From: Bacteroidales bacterium
GTDB taxonomy: Bacteria > Bacteroidota > Bacteroidia > Bacteroidales > P3
Direction of reading: 5' to 3'
Length of the DNA stretch: 55,283 nt
Assembly: GCA_009783885.1 (NCBI GenBank)
Contig: WRCN01000013.1
Coordinates: 1-55,283 of the forward strand
The stretch's first letter is position 1, and each line of letters opens with the position of its first letter. Made by a program: the position numbers and the translations under genes. The notes under the pieces were generated by a model. That model saw nothing but the letters and a program-made list of their open reading frames with translations. It did not search any database and was not told the DNA's origin. Below, piece after piece: positions 1 to 8,412 of the stretch.

Positions 1-3000
1 AAGTTCGACAAATCAAAATAAAAATCATTCTGACCCACATGAACTGCACTGTTGTTACAAACAAGACCTACAGGCTGTCCCAACATATTGAATAAACGAA
101 TAGTCGCTTTGCCGGGGGTCTCTGCATTGATACGAGCTTGCAAGTGACCATTATTCACCACAATATCAAATCGAATGTGATCAGGAAGTATAATCGGAGG
201 AATTATGGATACAGATGGAACAGGTGGAACAAGACCTGCTTTCGGGAAAACAATATAATCTACCCAAGCAGCATCACTACCCCTGTTTTGAGTCGGATTC
301 TTGGTATAAGCCCACTGGAAATAATGAATACCTTCGTTCATCGCAAAAGCTGCACGTGTCCAAGGAATTTCGCCATACCACGCTTGAAGCTCAGTCCAAG
401 TGTTGCCATCCGAAATTGAGAAACGCAAAGCATCGCCACCGTCGATACAACCTGAATTGCCTCGGCAATCCTCAGACGAAACTTTGTAGTAGAAAACAAT
501 AGAATCTCCGCCAACCAACTCGAACATATCCGTAACCATGCTCGCTGTTTCGTTGTGATTGATTTTCTTGCTGCGCATGCAATATTTACCTTGAAAAGGG
601 TGAAGAGAATCAATATACCAGTCAAAATTAGCAAGTCCATCCCCTATCCATAATCCATCTAAGAAAGATCCGGTTTCAAAATCTTCAACCAAAATACCAA
701 ATGCAGAGTTCAACGTGCGTGTGTACGAGAAATCACCTTTCGCAATGGAAAGACCCAAGCCAAAAGTAACAAATTCGGGCAAGCCCGGAGCTTTTTGCAA
801 ATCAAACGTGAAAGGAATTGCAGTGCTTAAAGTAAAATTAGCCGTGGTTGGTGAAAAATTGCTCACCGTAACATTATCGCCTTGATTAACCAATTGAACT
901 TGGGTACCTATTATCGGCTCCAAACCCACGTTGGTAATCGTAAACGAACCATTAATTTCGGTGGTATTAAAGCCTGAAATAACAAATTCAGGTGCTGCGC
1001 CGAGAAGGTTGAATGTATGTTCAAGGGTCAACGTATCGGAATAAGTAATGGTTGCCAAGATTTCTACGTTGTAACGATTAGGAATATCGGTAGAAATAAC
1101 TAACTGACGACCGGAAACCCAAACAGAATCTTCTCCATTCAAAACTGAAATCGGGGTCGAGGTTTGAATGATTTGAACAAAATCGTCTTTCCCTACCATA
1201 CTCAACGTCACATAAATCTGATTAGCAGCAACAAGGGCACGGTTTTTTAATAACATTGAAAAATCAATAGTTTCACCGAAAACACAATGTTCTGTAGGTG
1301 TTGAATTGATTGATAATTTATAATTCGGCACACTAATTAATGGACGATCTGCCAAGTTGATTTGAACAGTCTCGATGTAAGGAATGTAACCTTTAGCCGT
1401 GATAACAAGCAAGGCTTCGCCATAGGGGAGTTCCTCATCAAAAGTCAAAGTGATTTGGCCCAAGTGATCTGTCATACCACCACCAAGAAGTTGACCATTC
1501 ATAGAAAAACCTACATAAGCATAAGGAACCGTTTCAATATACAATTCTTCATCAATAGTCATCATCATACCTAAATCATTAACAGGAAGAGGTTGAGGTG
1601 TAGTAACAGTCTGTATATACGACGGGTCGCCCAAAACGTGATAAATTTCCCAATAGTATCTTTTCATTGCTGTATTCGGTGTTGCAGAACTACCTTGTAC
1701 CGCCATATTCCCCCAGAAAACTATTTCACTAGCCGTGTATGCCCAATCGCTTCGGGCTTCGCCATTCAGGTGCCATGCTCGATCATAAACACCTAATCCG
1801 GTGTTTGCATAAGTAGCAGTTTCCGGATTACTGGCATTAGCCCCTGAGCCCACAGACCAGTGAAAATCTTCTGTCCAATAAGTATTGTTACTTCCTCCGA
1901 TATAAGTTACAGCACCTTTTCGTTGAGCACGCATTAACTCTGTGCCGATATTATTGGCTACTTCAAATTTAGCAGACAAACAGCAATTGCCAATCATAAG
2001 CGGATACTTGTTTTCATTCGTGAAACTTGATACGTGACTTGTTATAATTGTTTGGTCGTCCCATCTATCAAAGTTGCAGTGTGCAGTATAATTGATATAA
2101 CTTCTGCCTTCGTTGAGAGATGCACGAACATTAGGACCTTGTGTATTGGTGTTGTTGTTTGCTTCTTTAAAAATCGCCGTGTTTGCTGATCCATTAACTA
2201 CATTCCAGTAATTATTTGCAGCATAATCTACGGTAGCATCGGCAATGCGTCGGTAAATACCGGTTTCTTTACCCGCAACAAATGTTGCTTTATTGAAAAA
2301 ATCGAGCGACGGAACGTTCATTTTTTCCATAGCCAAAATTTTCTCAATCTGATTGGAAATCTGTATAGGACTACCTGAAGCTCCCGATAATCGTCCGTAT
2401 TGAATATCCGGTAAATTGTCGTTGGTATAGTCGGCATAATACAAATCGGTAACGTGAGTTCCATAACCGGTTACTTGGTTTGCATACGCAGGAATTGCCG
2501 TATTATCTCCCACCAACAATAAAAAATCGGCACGTGTTGCCGGATTGTCGTAAATACCTTGCAAATAGTTTTTAATGTTGGTTCTAAGCGTGGCGCCAGT
2601 TCCTCCAATATCGTCGGTATAAGCTACACGAACATCAAAACCTTTTTCCGTTTTCCAAGTGATAAACGGAACTAACGTGGTTTCAAACGCTCGATGAGAA
2701 ATGATTTGGTAAACAAGTGGTTTTTGAGAAAAAATCGTTTTAGGTTGTCCGCCAACATAAGTTACTTCAAATTCGATGTGATGATACACACGAATAATGT
2801 TTTCCGAAGGTAAGTATTGAATCGGACAGATATTAAGTTGTGTAAACTGCCGATCTTTCGCAATTCCCAAGTTAAACACATCAACAATATCGCGAACGTT
2901 GAACGTATTTTTACTGTAAGCAGCAGCATTTTTTACCAACGCTGGCATTTCCGTAGCACTTTTGCGCACAGAGGGCTGAACAGGAAGCAATTGGTTTTTA

Positions 3001-3341
3001 AACCCTTTTTGAGAAAGATTAATATCCGTATATGCGCTCGACAAAATGTTAATTTCAACTGTTGCGCCCATCGGAACTTCCAAAAGTTGTGTTTTTGCAG
3101 GAAGTCTAGGGTCTCCAATTTCACCATGAAATACGTAACCTTCAAGATCCAAGGCCGTGAAATTTTGCCCTTGAACAATCATTTTGGTTACATCTATTTC
3201 GGAAATGGTGTTGGTGAAAACACGAATGTTTTCAGCCGGATTAGAGGTTTTCAAGCCGGTCGAAGCCGATGAAAATGTGATTTTTTCGGCAAACATAACG
3301 TTCACCACTAAAATCAAAACAATAGTGATAAGTTTTCTCAT
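1..3341 (-). CDS. Gingipain-like C25 cysteine protease, T9SS-secreted (3' end outside the window)
   Basis: An open frame of at least 1113 codons starts at ATG 3341 and leaves the window at base 1. It begins with a signal peptide (KLITIVLILVVNVMFA). The catalytic block is recognisable: NYTAHC carries His421 and MIGNCC carries Cys453-Cys454. His421 and Cys454 are 33 residues apart, the same spacing as H211/C244 of gingipain RgpB. An YIGGSNNTYWTEDFHWSVG stretch follows, also gingipain-like. Around residues 884-1000 there is a cleaved-adhesin-like jelly-roll segment, and from about residue 1079 (TIRLFNMLGQPV) the start of a type A T9SS sorting domain. The usual GHG around the catalytic His is AHC here. 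A promoter lies at 3371-3401. Expected to be an outer-surface or extracellular protease; Arg/Lys specificity cannot be read from sequence. Confidence 0.87.
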   Translation of the reverse strand, partial: MRKLITIVLILVVNVMFAEKITFSSASTGLKTSNPAENIRVFTNTISEIDVTKMIVQGQNFTALDLEGYVFHGEIGDPRLPAKTQLLEVPMGATVEINILSSAYTDINLSQKGFKNQLLPVQPSVRKSATEMPALVKNAAAYSKNTFNVRDIVDVFNLGIAKDRQFTQLNICPIQYLPSENIIRVYHHIEFEVTYVGGQPKTIFSQKPLVYQIISHRAFETTLVPFITWKTEKGFDVRVAYTDDIGGTGATLRTNIKNYLQGIYDNPATRADFLLLVGDNTAIPAYANQVTGYGTHVTDLYYADYTNDNLPDIQYGRLSGASGSPIQISNQIEKILAMEKMNVPSLDFFNKATFVAGKETGIYRRIADATVDYAANNYWNVVNGSANTAIFKEANNNTNTQGPNVRASLNEGRSYINYTAHCNFDRWDDQTIITSHVSSFTNENKYPLMIGNCCLSAKFEVANNIGTELMRAQRKGAVTYIGGSNNTYWTEDFHWSVGSGANASNPETATYANTGLGVYDRAWHLNGEARSDWAYTASEIVFWGNMAVQGSSATPNTAMKRYYWEIYHVLGDPSYIQTVTTPQPLPVNDLGMMMTIDEELYIETVPYAYVGFSMNGQLLGGGMTDHLGQITLTFDEELPYGEALLVITAKGYIPYIETVQINLADRPLISVPNYKLSINSTPTEHCVFGETIDFSMLLKNRALVAANQIYVTLSMVGKDDFVQIIQTSTPISVLNGEDSVWVSGRQLVISTDIPNRYNVEILATITYSDTLTLEHTFNLLGAAPEFVISGFNTTEINGSFTITNVGLEPIIGTQVQLVNQGDNVTVSNFSPTTANFTLSTAIPFTFDLQKAPGLPEFVTFGLGLSIAKGDFSYTRTLNSAFGILVEDFETGSFLDGLWIGDGLANFDWYIDSLHPFQGKYCMRSKKINHNETASMVTDMFELVGGDSIVFYYKVSSEDCRGNSGCIDGGDALRFSISDGNTWTELQAWYGEIPWTRAAFAMNEGIHYFQWAYTKNPTQNRGSDAAWVDYIVFPKAGLVPPVPSVSIIPPIILPDHIRFDIVVNNGHLQARINAETPGKATIRLFNMLGQPVGLVCNNSAVHVGQNDFYFDLSN

Positions 3342-3370
3342 GATGTGGTATTAGTGTGTAAAATATCTTA

Positions 3371-3401
3371 CAAAGGTACGAATTATTTTTGATTTGACAA
3401 A
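3371..3401 (-). promoter_or_regulatory. Bacteroidota promoter of the C25 protease
   Basis: On the minus strand the -7 element TACCTTTG is at 3378-3371 and a TTTG -33 element at 3401-3398, spaced 19 bp. The protease ATG is 29 nt downstream. Confidence 0.7.
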
Positions 3402-3556
3402 GAAAATTTTGTTTTTTTTTGCTCCTTAAAGTTGCATTTGTTAATTGTCTTACGTCCTTGCAAAAAATGTTATTTTGCAAACTGTTTGAACCCCGATTTT
3501 TGCAAGATTAAAAGATTACAAAAATCAAGGAAACCTTAATAAAATTACAGGTTAGG

Positions 3557-4507
3557 CTATTTTGCGGCCCGTCGCGACCAATAAAACGAAATTGAAAGCC
3601 CCGAAACAATATGCCAAATGCCCCACCAGGCTGTAACCAACACCATTCCACCAATAGCTATTTCAGGCGGAAAGATATTCGGATTAAGCAATAAAACCAA
3701 ACCTAATCCCGAATTTTGAATACCGGTTTCGATAGTCAACGCTCGTTTATCTTTTGGAGGTACTTTGAACAATCTTGCTAAGCCATAACCTGTGCCCAAA
3801 ACCGCCGAATTATGAATCAAAACCAAAATAAAAATATAGATAAAAAAGTCGCTCACAAAAATTTTCAGATTATTGTTGAAAGCAATCACAACCATCGCTA
3901 TAAAAAACACCATCGAAACATATTGCAACGGTTTTTTCATTTTTCGAGCAATTTTCGGAAGATATTTCACGGTTAAAATCCCCAGCACTAACGGAACCCC
4001 GAGCAAAAGCAATACTATTTTAAACATTTCCCAATATTCAATATATATCGTTTGTAAGGCATCTCCGGCACGATTATTCACAAAATTAGTGTACATACTG
4101 CCCCAAAACCAGAAATTGAATGGCGTAAAAATTGGCGTGATCACCGTTCCGATAGCTGATAAACTAATCGAAAGTTCGGTATTTGCTCTCGAAAGTTGCG
4201 ACATAAAATTAGAGGTATTTCCACCTGGGCAAGCTGCTACTAAAATCATACCCATTGCGATCATCGGCGTAATCCATTGGTTGAATAAAACGACCAATAA
4301 AAATGTAATCGCCGGTAAGGCTACTATTTGTGCAAAAAGTCCGATCAAAAATGATTTCGGAAACAGTAAAATATTTTTAAACGTTTGCGGACGGATCCCT
4401 AACGCAATACCATACATCACAAATGCCAAAATAATGTTGACAAAGTGCATGCTTTCTGCTGAAAAATTAATACGGATGTTGTCTAAGGCTTGGAGTTGTT
4501 CGTACAT
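3557..4507 (-). CDS. Bile acid:sodium symporter (SBF/BASS) family transporter
   Basis: A 316-residue polytopic membrane protein with about nine to ten hydrophobic segments. It carries the family's signature AACPGGNTSNF near residue 93, where the substrate and Na+ sites lie in BASS structures, and a second crossing region near GIQNSGLGLVLL. Length matches prokaryotic SBF proteins. The family co-transports organic anions (bile acids, pantoate, 2-keto acids and others) with Na+; the substrate here cannot be told. It lies downstream of rpoD on the same strand, separated by a palindromic spacer, so it may be read through from rpoD. No canonical promoter was found directly before it. Confidence 0.85.
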   Translation of the reverse strand: MYEQLQALDNIRINFSAESMHFVNIILAFVMYGIALGIRPQTFKNILLFPKSFLIGLFAQIVALPAITFLLVVLFNQWITPMIAMGMILVAACPGGNTSNFMSQLSRANTELSISLSAIGTVITPIFTPFNFWFWGSMYTNFVNNRAGDALQTIYIEYWEMFKIVLLLLGVPLVLGILTVKYLPKIARKMKKPLQYVSMVFFIAMVVIAFNNNLKIFVSDFFIYIFILVLIHNSAVLGTGYGLARLFKVPPKDKRALTIETGIQNSGLGLVLLLNPNIFPPEIAIGGMVLVTAWWGIWHIVSGLSISFYWSRRAAK

Positions 4508-4523
4508 ATTCAGGTGTGGGGTT

Positions 4524-4585
4524 GCTGGGTATGAGGTACGGGATGTGCGATGTGGTACACCTCGTACCCAGCACCTCGTACCACA
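4524..4585. repeat. Palindromic spacer between rpoD and the SBF transporter
   Basis: The arm at 4524-4537 (gctgggtatgaggt) pairs with 4559-4572 with one mismatch. A second pair, tgtggtac 4551-4558 and gtaccaca 4578-4585, overlaps it. The word cacctcgtacc occurs twice, at 4558-4568 and 4572-4582. No T-tract follows on either strand, so it is not a classical terminator; alternative hairpins are possible. Confidence 0.6.
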
Positions 4586-4594
4586 TACCTGTTT

Positions 4595-5461
4595 TTATTC
4601 TCCTAAAAAGGCTTTTAGGTGCTTACTTCTCGATGAGGTTTTCAACCTGCGAATCGCTTTTTCCTTAATCTGACGAACACGCTCGCGAGTTAAGTCAAAT
4701 TTAATAGCGATTTCGTCCAATGTATAACCGTGACCATGTCCAATACCGTAAAATAGATAGAGTACATCACGTTCTTTTTCGGTGAGTGTGGCCAACGAAC
4801 GTTCGATTTCACGTGCCAACGATTCACGAATTAACAAAGAATCTGTTGTAGGATTATCCTCGTTGATGTAAATATCAATAAAACTTGTTTCCTCGTCTTG
4901 AATTAGCGGGGCATCCATAGATACATAGCGCGTCGTGATATTCATCACTTCGGAAATTTTGTCTTTTGACAAATCCAAAGATTCGGCAATTTCGTCGATA
5001 GACGGCGTACGCTCGAATTTTTGTTCAAGTTTCGATGTTTCTTTTTTTATTTTATTGAGCGAACCTACTTGGTTGAGGGGTAAACGCACAATTCTTGATT
5101 GTTCGGCTAAGGCTTGTAAAATGGATTGACGAATCCACCAAACAGCATACGAAATAAACTTAAATCCACGTGTTTCATCAAAACGACGAGCCGCTTTAAT
5201 TAAGCCCAGATTGCCTTCATTTATCAAATCGGGAAGACTCAATCCTTGGTTTTGATATTGCTTCGCTACAGAAACCACAAAGCGTAAATTAGCTCTGGTC
5301 AGTTTTTCCAAAGCACGCTGGTCTCCATTGCGAATTTTTTGTGCCAACAACACTTCTTCTTCTGCACTGATTAATTCCTCTTTACCAATATCTTGCAGAT
5401 ATTTGTCAAGCGACGCTGTTTCGCGATTGGTAATAGATTTAGATATTTTTAACTGTCTCAT
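4595..5461 (-). CDS. rpoD: Primary RNA polymerase sigma factor RpoD/SigA
   Basis: At 288 residues this is the short Bacteroidota form of the housekeeping sigma factor, lacking the long region 1.1 of E. coli sigma-70. Region 1.2 is at residues 15-50, region 2 around 75-140 (including [13 protein letters not shown] and [13 protein letters not shown]), region 3 around 145-200, and region 4 ends in [19 protein letters not shown], the -35-type recognition helix. It directs transcription from the TTTG/TAnnTTTG promoters seen throughout the window. ATG 5461 is 48 nt after a strong promoter. Region 4 has [10 protein letters not shown], slightly longer than the common GIGH-x-TL. The palindrome at 4524-4585 follows the stop. 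Confidence 0.95.
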   Translation of the reverse strand: MRQLKISKSITNRETASLDKYLQDIGKEELISAEEEVLLAQKIRNGDQRALEKLTRANLRFVVSVAKQYQNQGLSLPDLINEGNLGLIKAARRFDETRGFKFISYAVWWIRQSILQALAEQSRIVRLPLNQVGSLNKIKKETSKLEQKFERTPSIDEIAESLDLSKDKISEVMNITTRYVSMDAPLIQDEETSFIDIYINEDNPTTDSLLIRESLAREIERSLATLTEKERDVLYLFYGIGHGHGYTLDEIAIKFDLTRERVRQIKEKAIRRLKTSSRSKHLKAFLGE

Positions 5462-5509
5462 AATATAAATTGAATTTCATAGATTAACGAATAAAATAAT
5501 TTTGGGGTG

Positions 5510-5541
5510 CAAAGATACGGTATTTTACGGAAAAAAGCAAA
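5510..5541 (-). promoter_or_regulatory. rpoD promoter
   Basis: Minus strand: TATCTTTG at 5517-5510, TTTG at 5541-5538, 20 bp spacer. Confidence 0.75.
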
Positions 5542-5570
5542 AAAGGTTGCATTTTTTTTGTGCAAATTCC

Positions 5571-5591
5571 ATAGAGGCGGGGTTCGCCCGC
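5571..5591. repeat. Degenerate copy of the GC-rich palindromic repeat
   Basis: A short GC-rich stretch in an AT-rich gap, reading on the minus strand ggcgggcgaaccccgcc. It resembles the core ggcgggggtgaaccccgcc of the element inserted in mutS (30789-30848). Confidence 0.45.
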
Positions 5592-5643
5592 CCTGATTAC
5601 ATTTGTGCTGAATGATTGTTGGGCACGCAAACCGCGCCACTAC

Positions 5644-6810
5644 CTACCATTGTGTCACCGTTCGTTTCTGCGTACCCCCATCCATATCCTGCAAAATAGC
5701 ATTTGCTTGCAACGTTTTGCCTTTTCGAGAATAGGTCAGTTCGACAGTTTCACCCGGGCGAAGTTGGCCGATGATTTCGAAAAAATCACCTTCTGTATTT
5801 ACCGGTCTGTCCTTTATTCTCAAAAGAACGTCTCCAAGTTGAAGACCTGCTTTTTTCGCTGCGCCGGTTTCTGTTATACGGCTGATAATCAAACCGTCAA
5901 TGTCTTCCATTTTTTTAGCAACAGCAAGATTTTGATCCATCGGCGAAAACAAAATGCCAAGAAAAGCACGTTGTACTTGTCCGAATGTACGCAAATCCTC
6001 ACTCACTTTTTTCGCGATATTCGCCGGAATGGCAAATGAATAGCCTGCAAAAGTACCACTGGTAGATGCAATAGCTGTGTTGATGCCTATCAATTCGCCA
6101 TGCAAATTGACTAACGCACCACCACTGTTTCCGCGATTGACAGCAGCGTCTGTTTGTATAAACGACTCTATTGGACGAGCGTTACCGCTCATGTTTTGCG
6201 ACAAAATGTTTATGTTTCGGGCTTTGGCACTCACAATACCGGCTGTTACGGTCGAATTGAGGTTAAACGGGTTTCCAACTGCCAATACCCATTGACCGAG
6301 GCGGACCAAATCAGAGTTTCCGAATGTCAAAAATTCCAAATTTTTTGCATCTACTTTGAGCAGAGCCAAGTCCGTTGAAGGGTCTGTTCCGACAATTGTT
6401 GCAGAAAAAACTTTTCTGTTGTTGAATGTAATTTCTATGTTTTCTGCACCTTGCACCACGTGATTATTGGTAATGATGTAACCATCTTCAGAAATCACTA
6501 CCCCCGAGCCAAAACCCTCTACTCGTCGCATACCCGGACGACTGAAAAAGCCGAAATAATCATCGTAAAATCGAGTTTTAACCATAAACTCGGATTTAAC
6601 GTGAACAACCGTATTAACCGAATATTCGGCCACATCCTCAAAACTTGGCAACTTTGCAGATGACACAGGTGGAGCTGTGGGTGTATGTGTTCTCAAATTT
6701 TCTGACGCCGGAATTTGGGTTGCGCTTGTAAAAATCATTACAGTTGCCAACGAAGCCACTACGCTGACAAGTATAATAATCAAACTGCTAAAGATCGTTT
6801 TTTTATTCAT
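5644..6810 (-). CDS. HtrA/DegP-family periplasmic serine protease with one PDZ domain
   Basis: A 388-residue protein with an N-terminal membrane anchor or signal (residues 8-30), a trypsin-like domain (about 55-275) and one PDZ domain (about 280-375). The catalytic triad is visible: His117 in NNHVV, Asp147 in TDLALL and Ser229 in NRGNSGGAL. The family degrades or refolds damaged envelope proteins. One PDZ makes it DegS-like in layout, whereas many Bacteroidota DegQ forms have two. Unusually for this window the ATG has a good Shine-Dalgarno (AGGAGC at 6819-6814) and no clear TAnnTTTG promoter. It lies upstream of rpoD on the same strand. Confidence 0.92.
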   Translation of the reverse strand: MNKKTIFSSLIIILVSVVASLATVMIFTSATQIPASENLRTHTPTAPPVSSAKLPSFEDVAEYSVNTVVHVKSEFMVKTRFYDDYFGFFSRPGMRRVEGFGSGVVISEDGYIITNNHVVQGAENIEITFNNRKVFSATIVGTDPSTDLALLKVDAKNLEFLTFGNSDLVRLGQWVLAVGNPFNLNSTVTAGIVSAKARNINILSQNMSGNARPIESFIQTDAAVNRGNSGGALVNLHGELIGINTAIASTSGTFAGYSFAIPANIAKKVSEDLRTFGQVQRAFLGILFSPMDQNLAVAKKMEDIDGLIISRITETGAAKKAGLQLGDVLLRIKDRPVNTEGDFFEIIGQLRPGETVELTYSRKGKTLQANAILQDMDGGTQKRTVTQW

Positions 6811-6886
6811 GATGCTCCTTTTTTTTTGATTTTATTATTACAAAAACTGTGCCAAAGTGTTGGTTTATGACAAAAAAGCAATTCGG

Positions 6887-6990
6887 GTCGTCATGTCGAG
6901 CGAAGTGAAACGTAGTCGAGACATCCCATAGCAAGGGGATTCCTAGACAGAGTTTATCCCGAGCGTAGTCGAGGGGCTCGGAATGACGAC
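6887..6990. repeat. Dispersed palindromic repeat (attccgag/gtcgag family)
   Basis: Contains the half-site words of the family: gtcatgtcgagcga at the left and ctcggaatgacgac at the right, the ends being inverted (gtcgtcat and atgacgac). It includes gcaaggggattcct, also found at 24584 and 25789. It fills the gap between htrA and the dapF-like gene, whose promoter starts right after it. Confidence 0.7.
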
Positions 6991-7007
6991 AATTCATAAA
7001 TTTTTCG

Positions 7008-7015
7008 TACCTTTG
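7008..7015 (+). promoter_or_regulatory. -7 element before the dapF-like gene
   Basis: TACCTTTG ends 10 nt before ATG 7026. A matching -33 TTTG is not clear. Confidence 0.5.
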
Positions 7016-7025
7016 CAAATTCGTT

Positions 7026-7805
7026 ATGACAATTTCTTTCGAAAAATATCATTGTTTAGGTCGCGATTTTATCTTATTGGACAATCGTGATGGAGTTTTT
7101 GGAGCATTGCAAAGCGCTGAAATCTCTCGACTTTGTGCGCGACGGTTTGGTATTGGTGCGTCTGGAATTTTACGTTTAGACCGGTGTTCAAAAAACTTGA
7201 TAGAAGTAAAATCTTACAATTTCAACGGTGCTTTGGCAGAACTTAATGTTGTAGATGCTGCGTGTGTGGCAGTTTTTGCAAAAAATTTGAAAATTTTAAC
7301 AATCTCAACCCATATCGAAATCAATGGACAGATGGTCTATTGTAATCTTGTTTCCAATCACGAAAATATGCACTTTGTTAATGTTCGAATACTTGAACCC
7401 ATTATGATAAAAAAAGTGTTTCAAAATTTCGTCATGGATTTTGGAGCACCGTTTTGTATGGTTCCAACCGATGATGTAAATCATGTAAATGTGTTGGAAA
7501 AAGGTCGCGAAATTTCGTATGGTAAACGTTTTCCGAAAGGGGCGAACGTGACATTTTATCAGCCCAATCCGGGTTTTTTGGAAGTTCGGCATTATGAACA
7601 CCAAGTTGATCAAGAAACTTACACCAACGGACTTTGCGTGATTGGTGCAGCATTGAGTCATGCACAAAATAATCCGGTTGATAGTTGTTTGGTTCGTGCC
7701 AAAGGTGGAGAAATGCAAGTGTCGTTCGCGCGTTCGGAAGAAGCGTTTTATAATGTTGAATTAAAAGTGTTGGTAAATTCAGTATATAGTGGAACAACAA
7801 ATTAA
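7026..7805 (+). CDS. DapF-like protein lacking catalytic residues (probable pseudoenzyme)
   Basis: 259 residues with the DapF fold signature at the start (LGxDFILLDNR), a FGIGA block (FGIGASGI) and VRHYE...QETY near the end. Diaminopimelate epimerase uses two Cys in MCGNG and SCGTG motifs to interconvert LL- and meso-DAP. Here the first motif reads AELNVVDAAC (Cys to Asn, GNG to VVD) and the second QETYTNGLCVIG (the Cys position is Asn). Substrate-binding Asn of GNDF is Arg (LGRDF), GADG is GASG, and the ERG Arg is lost. What is seen is an intact reading frame with a consistently rebuilt active site. Its role is unknown; epimerase activity is unlikely. The downstream GNAT gene overlaps by 17 nt, so the two are co-translated. 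Confidence 0.8.
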   Translation: MTISFEKYHCLGRDFILLDNRDGVFGALQSAEISRLCARRFGIGASGILRLDRCSKNLIEVKSYNFNGALAELNVVDAACVAVFAKNLKILTISTHIEINGQMVYCNLVSNHENMHFVNVRILEPIMIKKVFQNFVMDFGAPFCMVPTDDVNHVNVLEKGREISYGKRFPKGANVTFYQPNPGFLEVRHYEHQVDQETYTNGLCVIGAALSHAQNNPVDSCLVRAKGGEMQVSFARSEEAFYNVELKVLVNSVYSGTTN

Positions 7806-8340
7806 CATAATCCTTAAAGCCATAGAGCCATCGGATGTTTCCACGTTGTTGAAATGGGAAAACGATCCGAATATTTGGAACGTGAGCGAAACTATCGAAC
7901 CGCTTTCTAAATACAAATTGGACACGTATATCAAGCAAACACTTACTTTAGATGTATTTGGACTTCGACAGTTGCGATTGATGATACACAAAGTCATCAG
8001 TTCGGATTTAGACATTACCGAACCTATCGGAACAATTGACTTGTTTGAGTTTGACCCTATTCATAAACACGCTGGGATTGGCATCATGCTGCTCAATGCG
8101 TATCAAGGACAAGGCATTGGTAAAATAGTGCTCGACCAATTTTTATCGTATTGTTTCGAAAAATTACAACTTCATTCCGTTTACGCCAATGTTTCGGAAA
8201 CCAATATCAACAGTATTAAATTCTTTGAAAATTACGGCTTCGCAAAAATTGCCGACTATAAAGAATTTTTATATGAAAAAGGGAAATATGTATCTCAATT
8301 AACATATCAATATATCAACAAGTTAAGAACTAAAAATTAA
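7789..8340 (+). CDS. GNAT-family N-acetyltransferase (RimJ/RimL type)
   Basis: 183 residues starting with GTG, overlapping the end of the dapF-like gene by 17 nt in another frame. The acetyl-CoA loop is QGQGIGK near residue 104, after an IGIMLLN strand, and the C-terminal half has the typical NxNSIKFFENYGF motif. The domain covers nearly the whole protein. Such enzymes acetylate amino groups of proteins, antibiotics or small molecules; the target is not deducible. Coupling to a DapF-like protein may be functional or simply positional. An AT-rich inverted repeat overlaps its 3' end. Confidence 0.85.
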   Translation: MEQQINIILKAIEPSDVSTLLKWENDPNIWNVSETIEPLSKYKLDTYIKQTLTLDVFGLRQLRLMIHKVISSDLDITEPIGTIDLFEFDPIHKHAGIGIMLLNAYQGQGIGKIVLDQFLSYCFEKLQLHSVYANVSETNINSIKFFENYGFAKIADYKEFLYEKGKYVSQLTYQYINKLRTKN

Positions 8341-8408
8341 GAACTAAGAGTTGCTTCGCGACATTCTATGGATACACCCTAATTTTTAACTCTTAACTCT
8401 TAACTCTA
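8320..8408. repeat. AT-rich inverted repeat made of short iterated words
   Basis: The left arm (8320-8352) holds iterated aagaactaa-type words ending in agagtt. The right arm (8380-8407) is aatttttaactcttaactct plus one more unit, nearly the reverse complement. It overlaps the GNAT stop and ends just before gltX, so it may be a transcription terminator or mRNA-end hairpin. Similar repeats occur at 44937, 46256 and 52908. Confidence 0.55.
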
Positions 8409-8412
8409 TTCT

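Noticed and set aside
2817..3272. 151-codon plus-strand frame
   Set aside because: It lies opposite the C25 protease, whose motifs are certain; the translation has no recognisable pattern.
3873..4673. 266-codon plus-strand frame
   Set aside because: It is antisense to the SBF transporter and runs on into rpoD; its hydrophobic-looking segments are the complement of membrane-helix codons.
7432..7938. 168-codon minus-strand frame
   Set aside because: It spans the end of the dapF-like gene and the start of the GNAT gene in antisense, without any domain or promoter.
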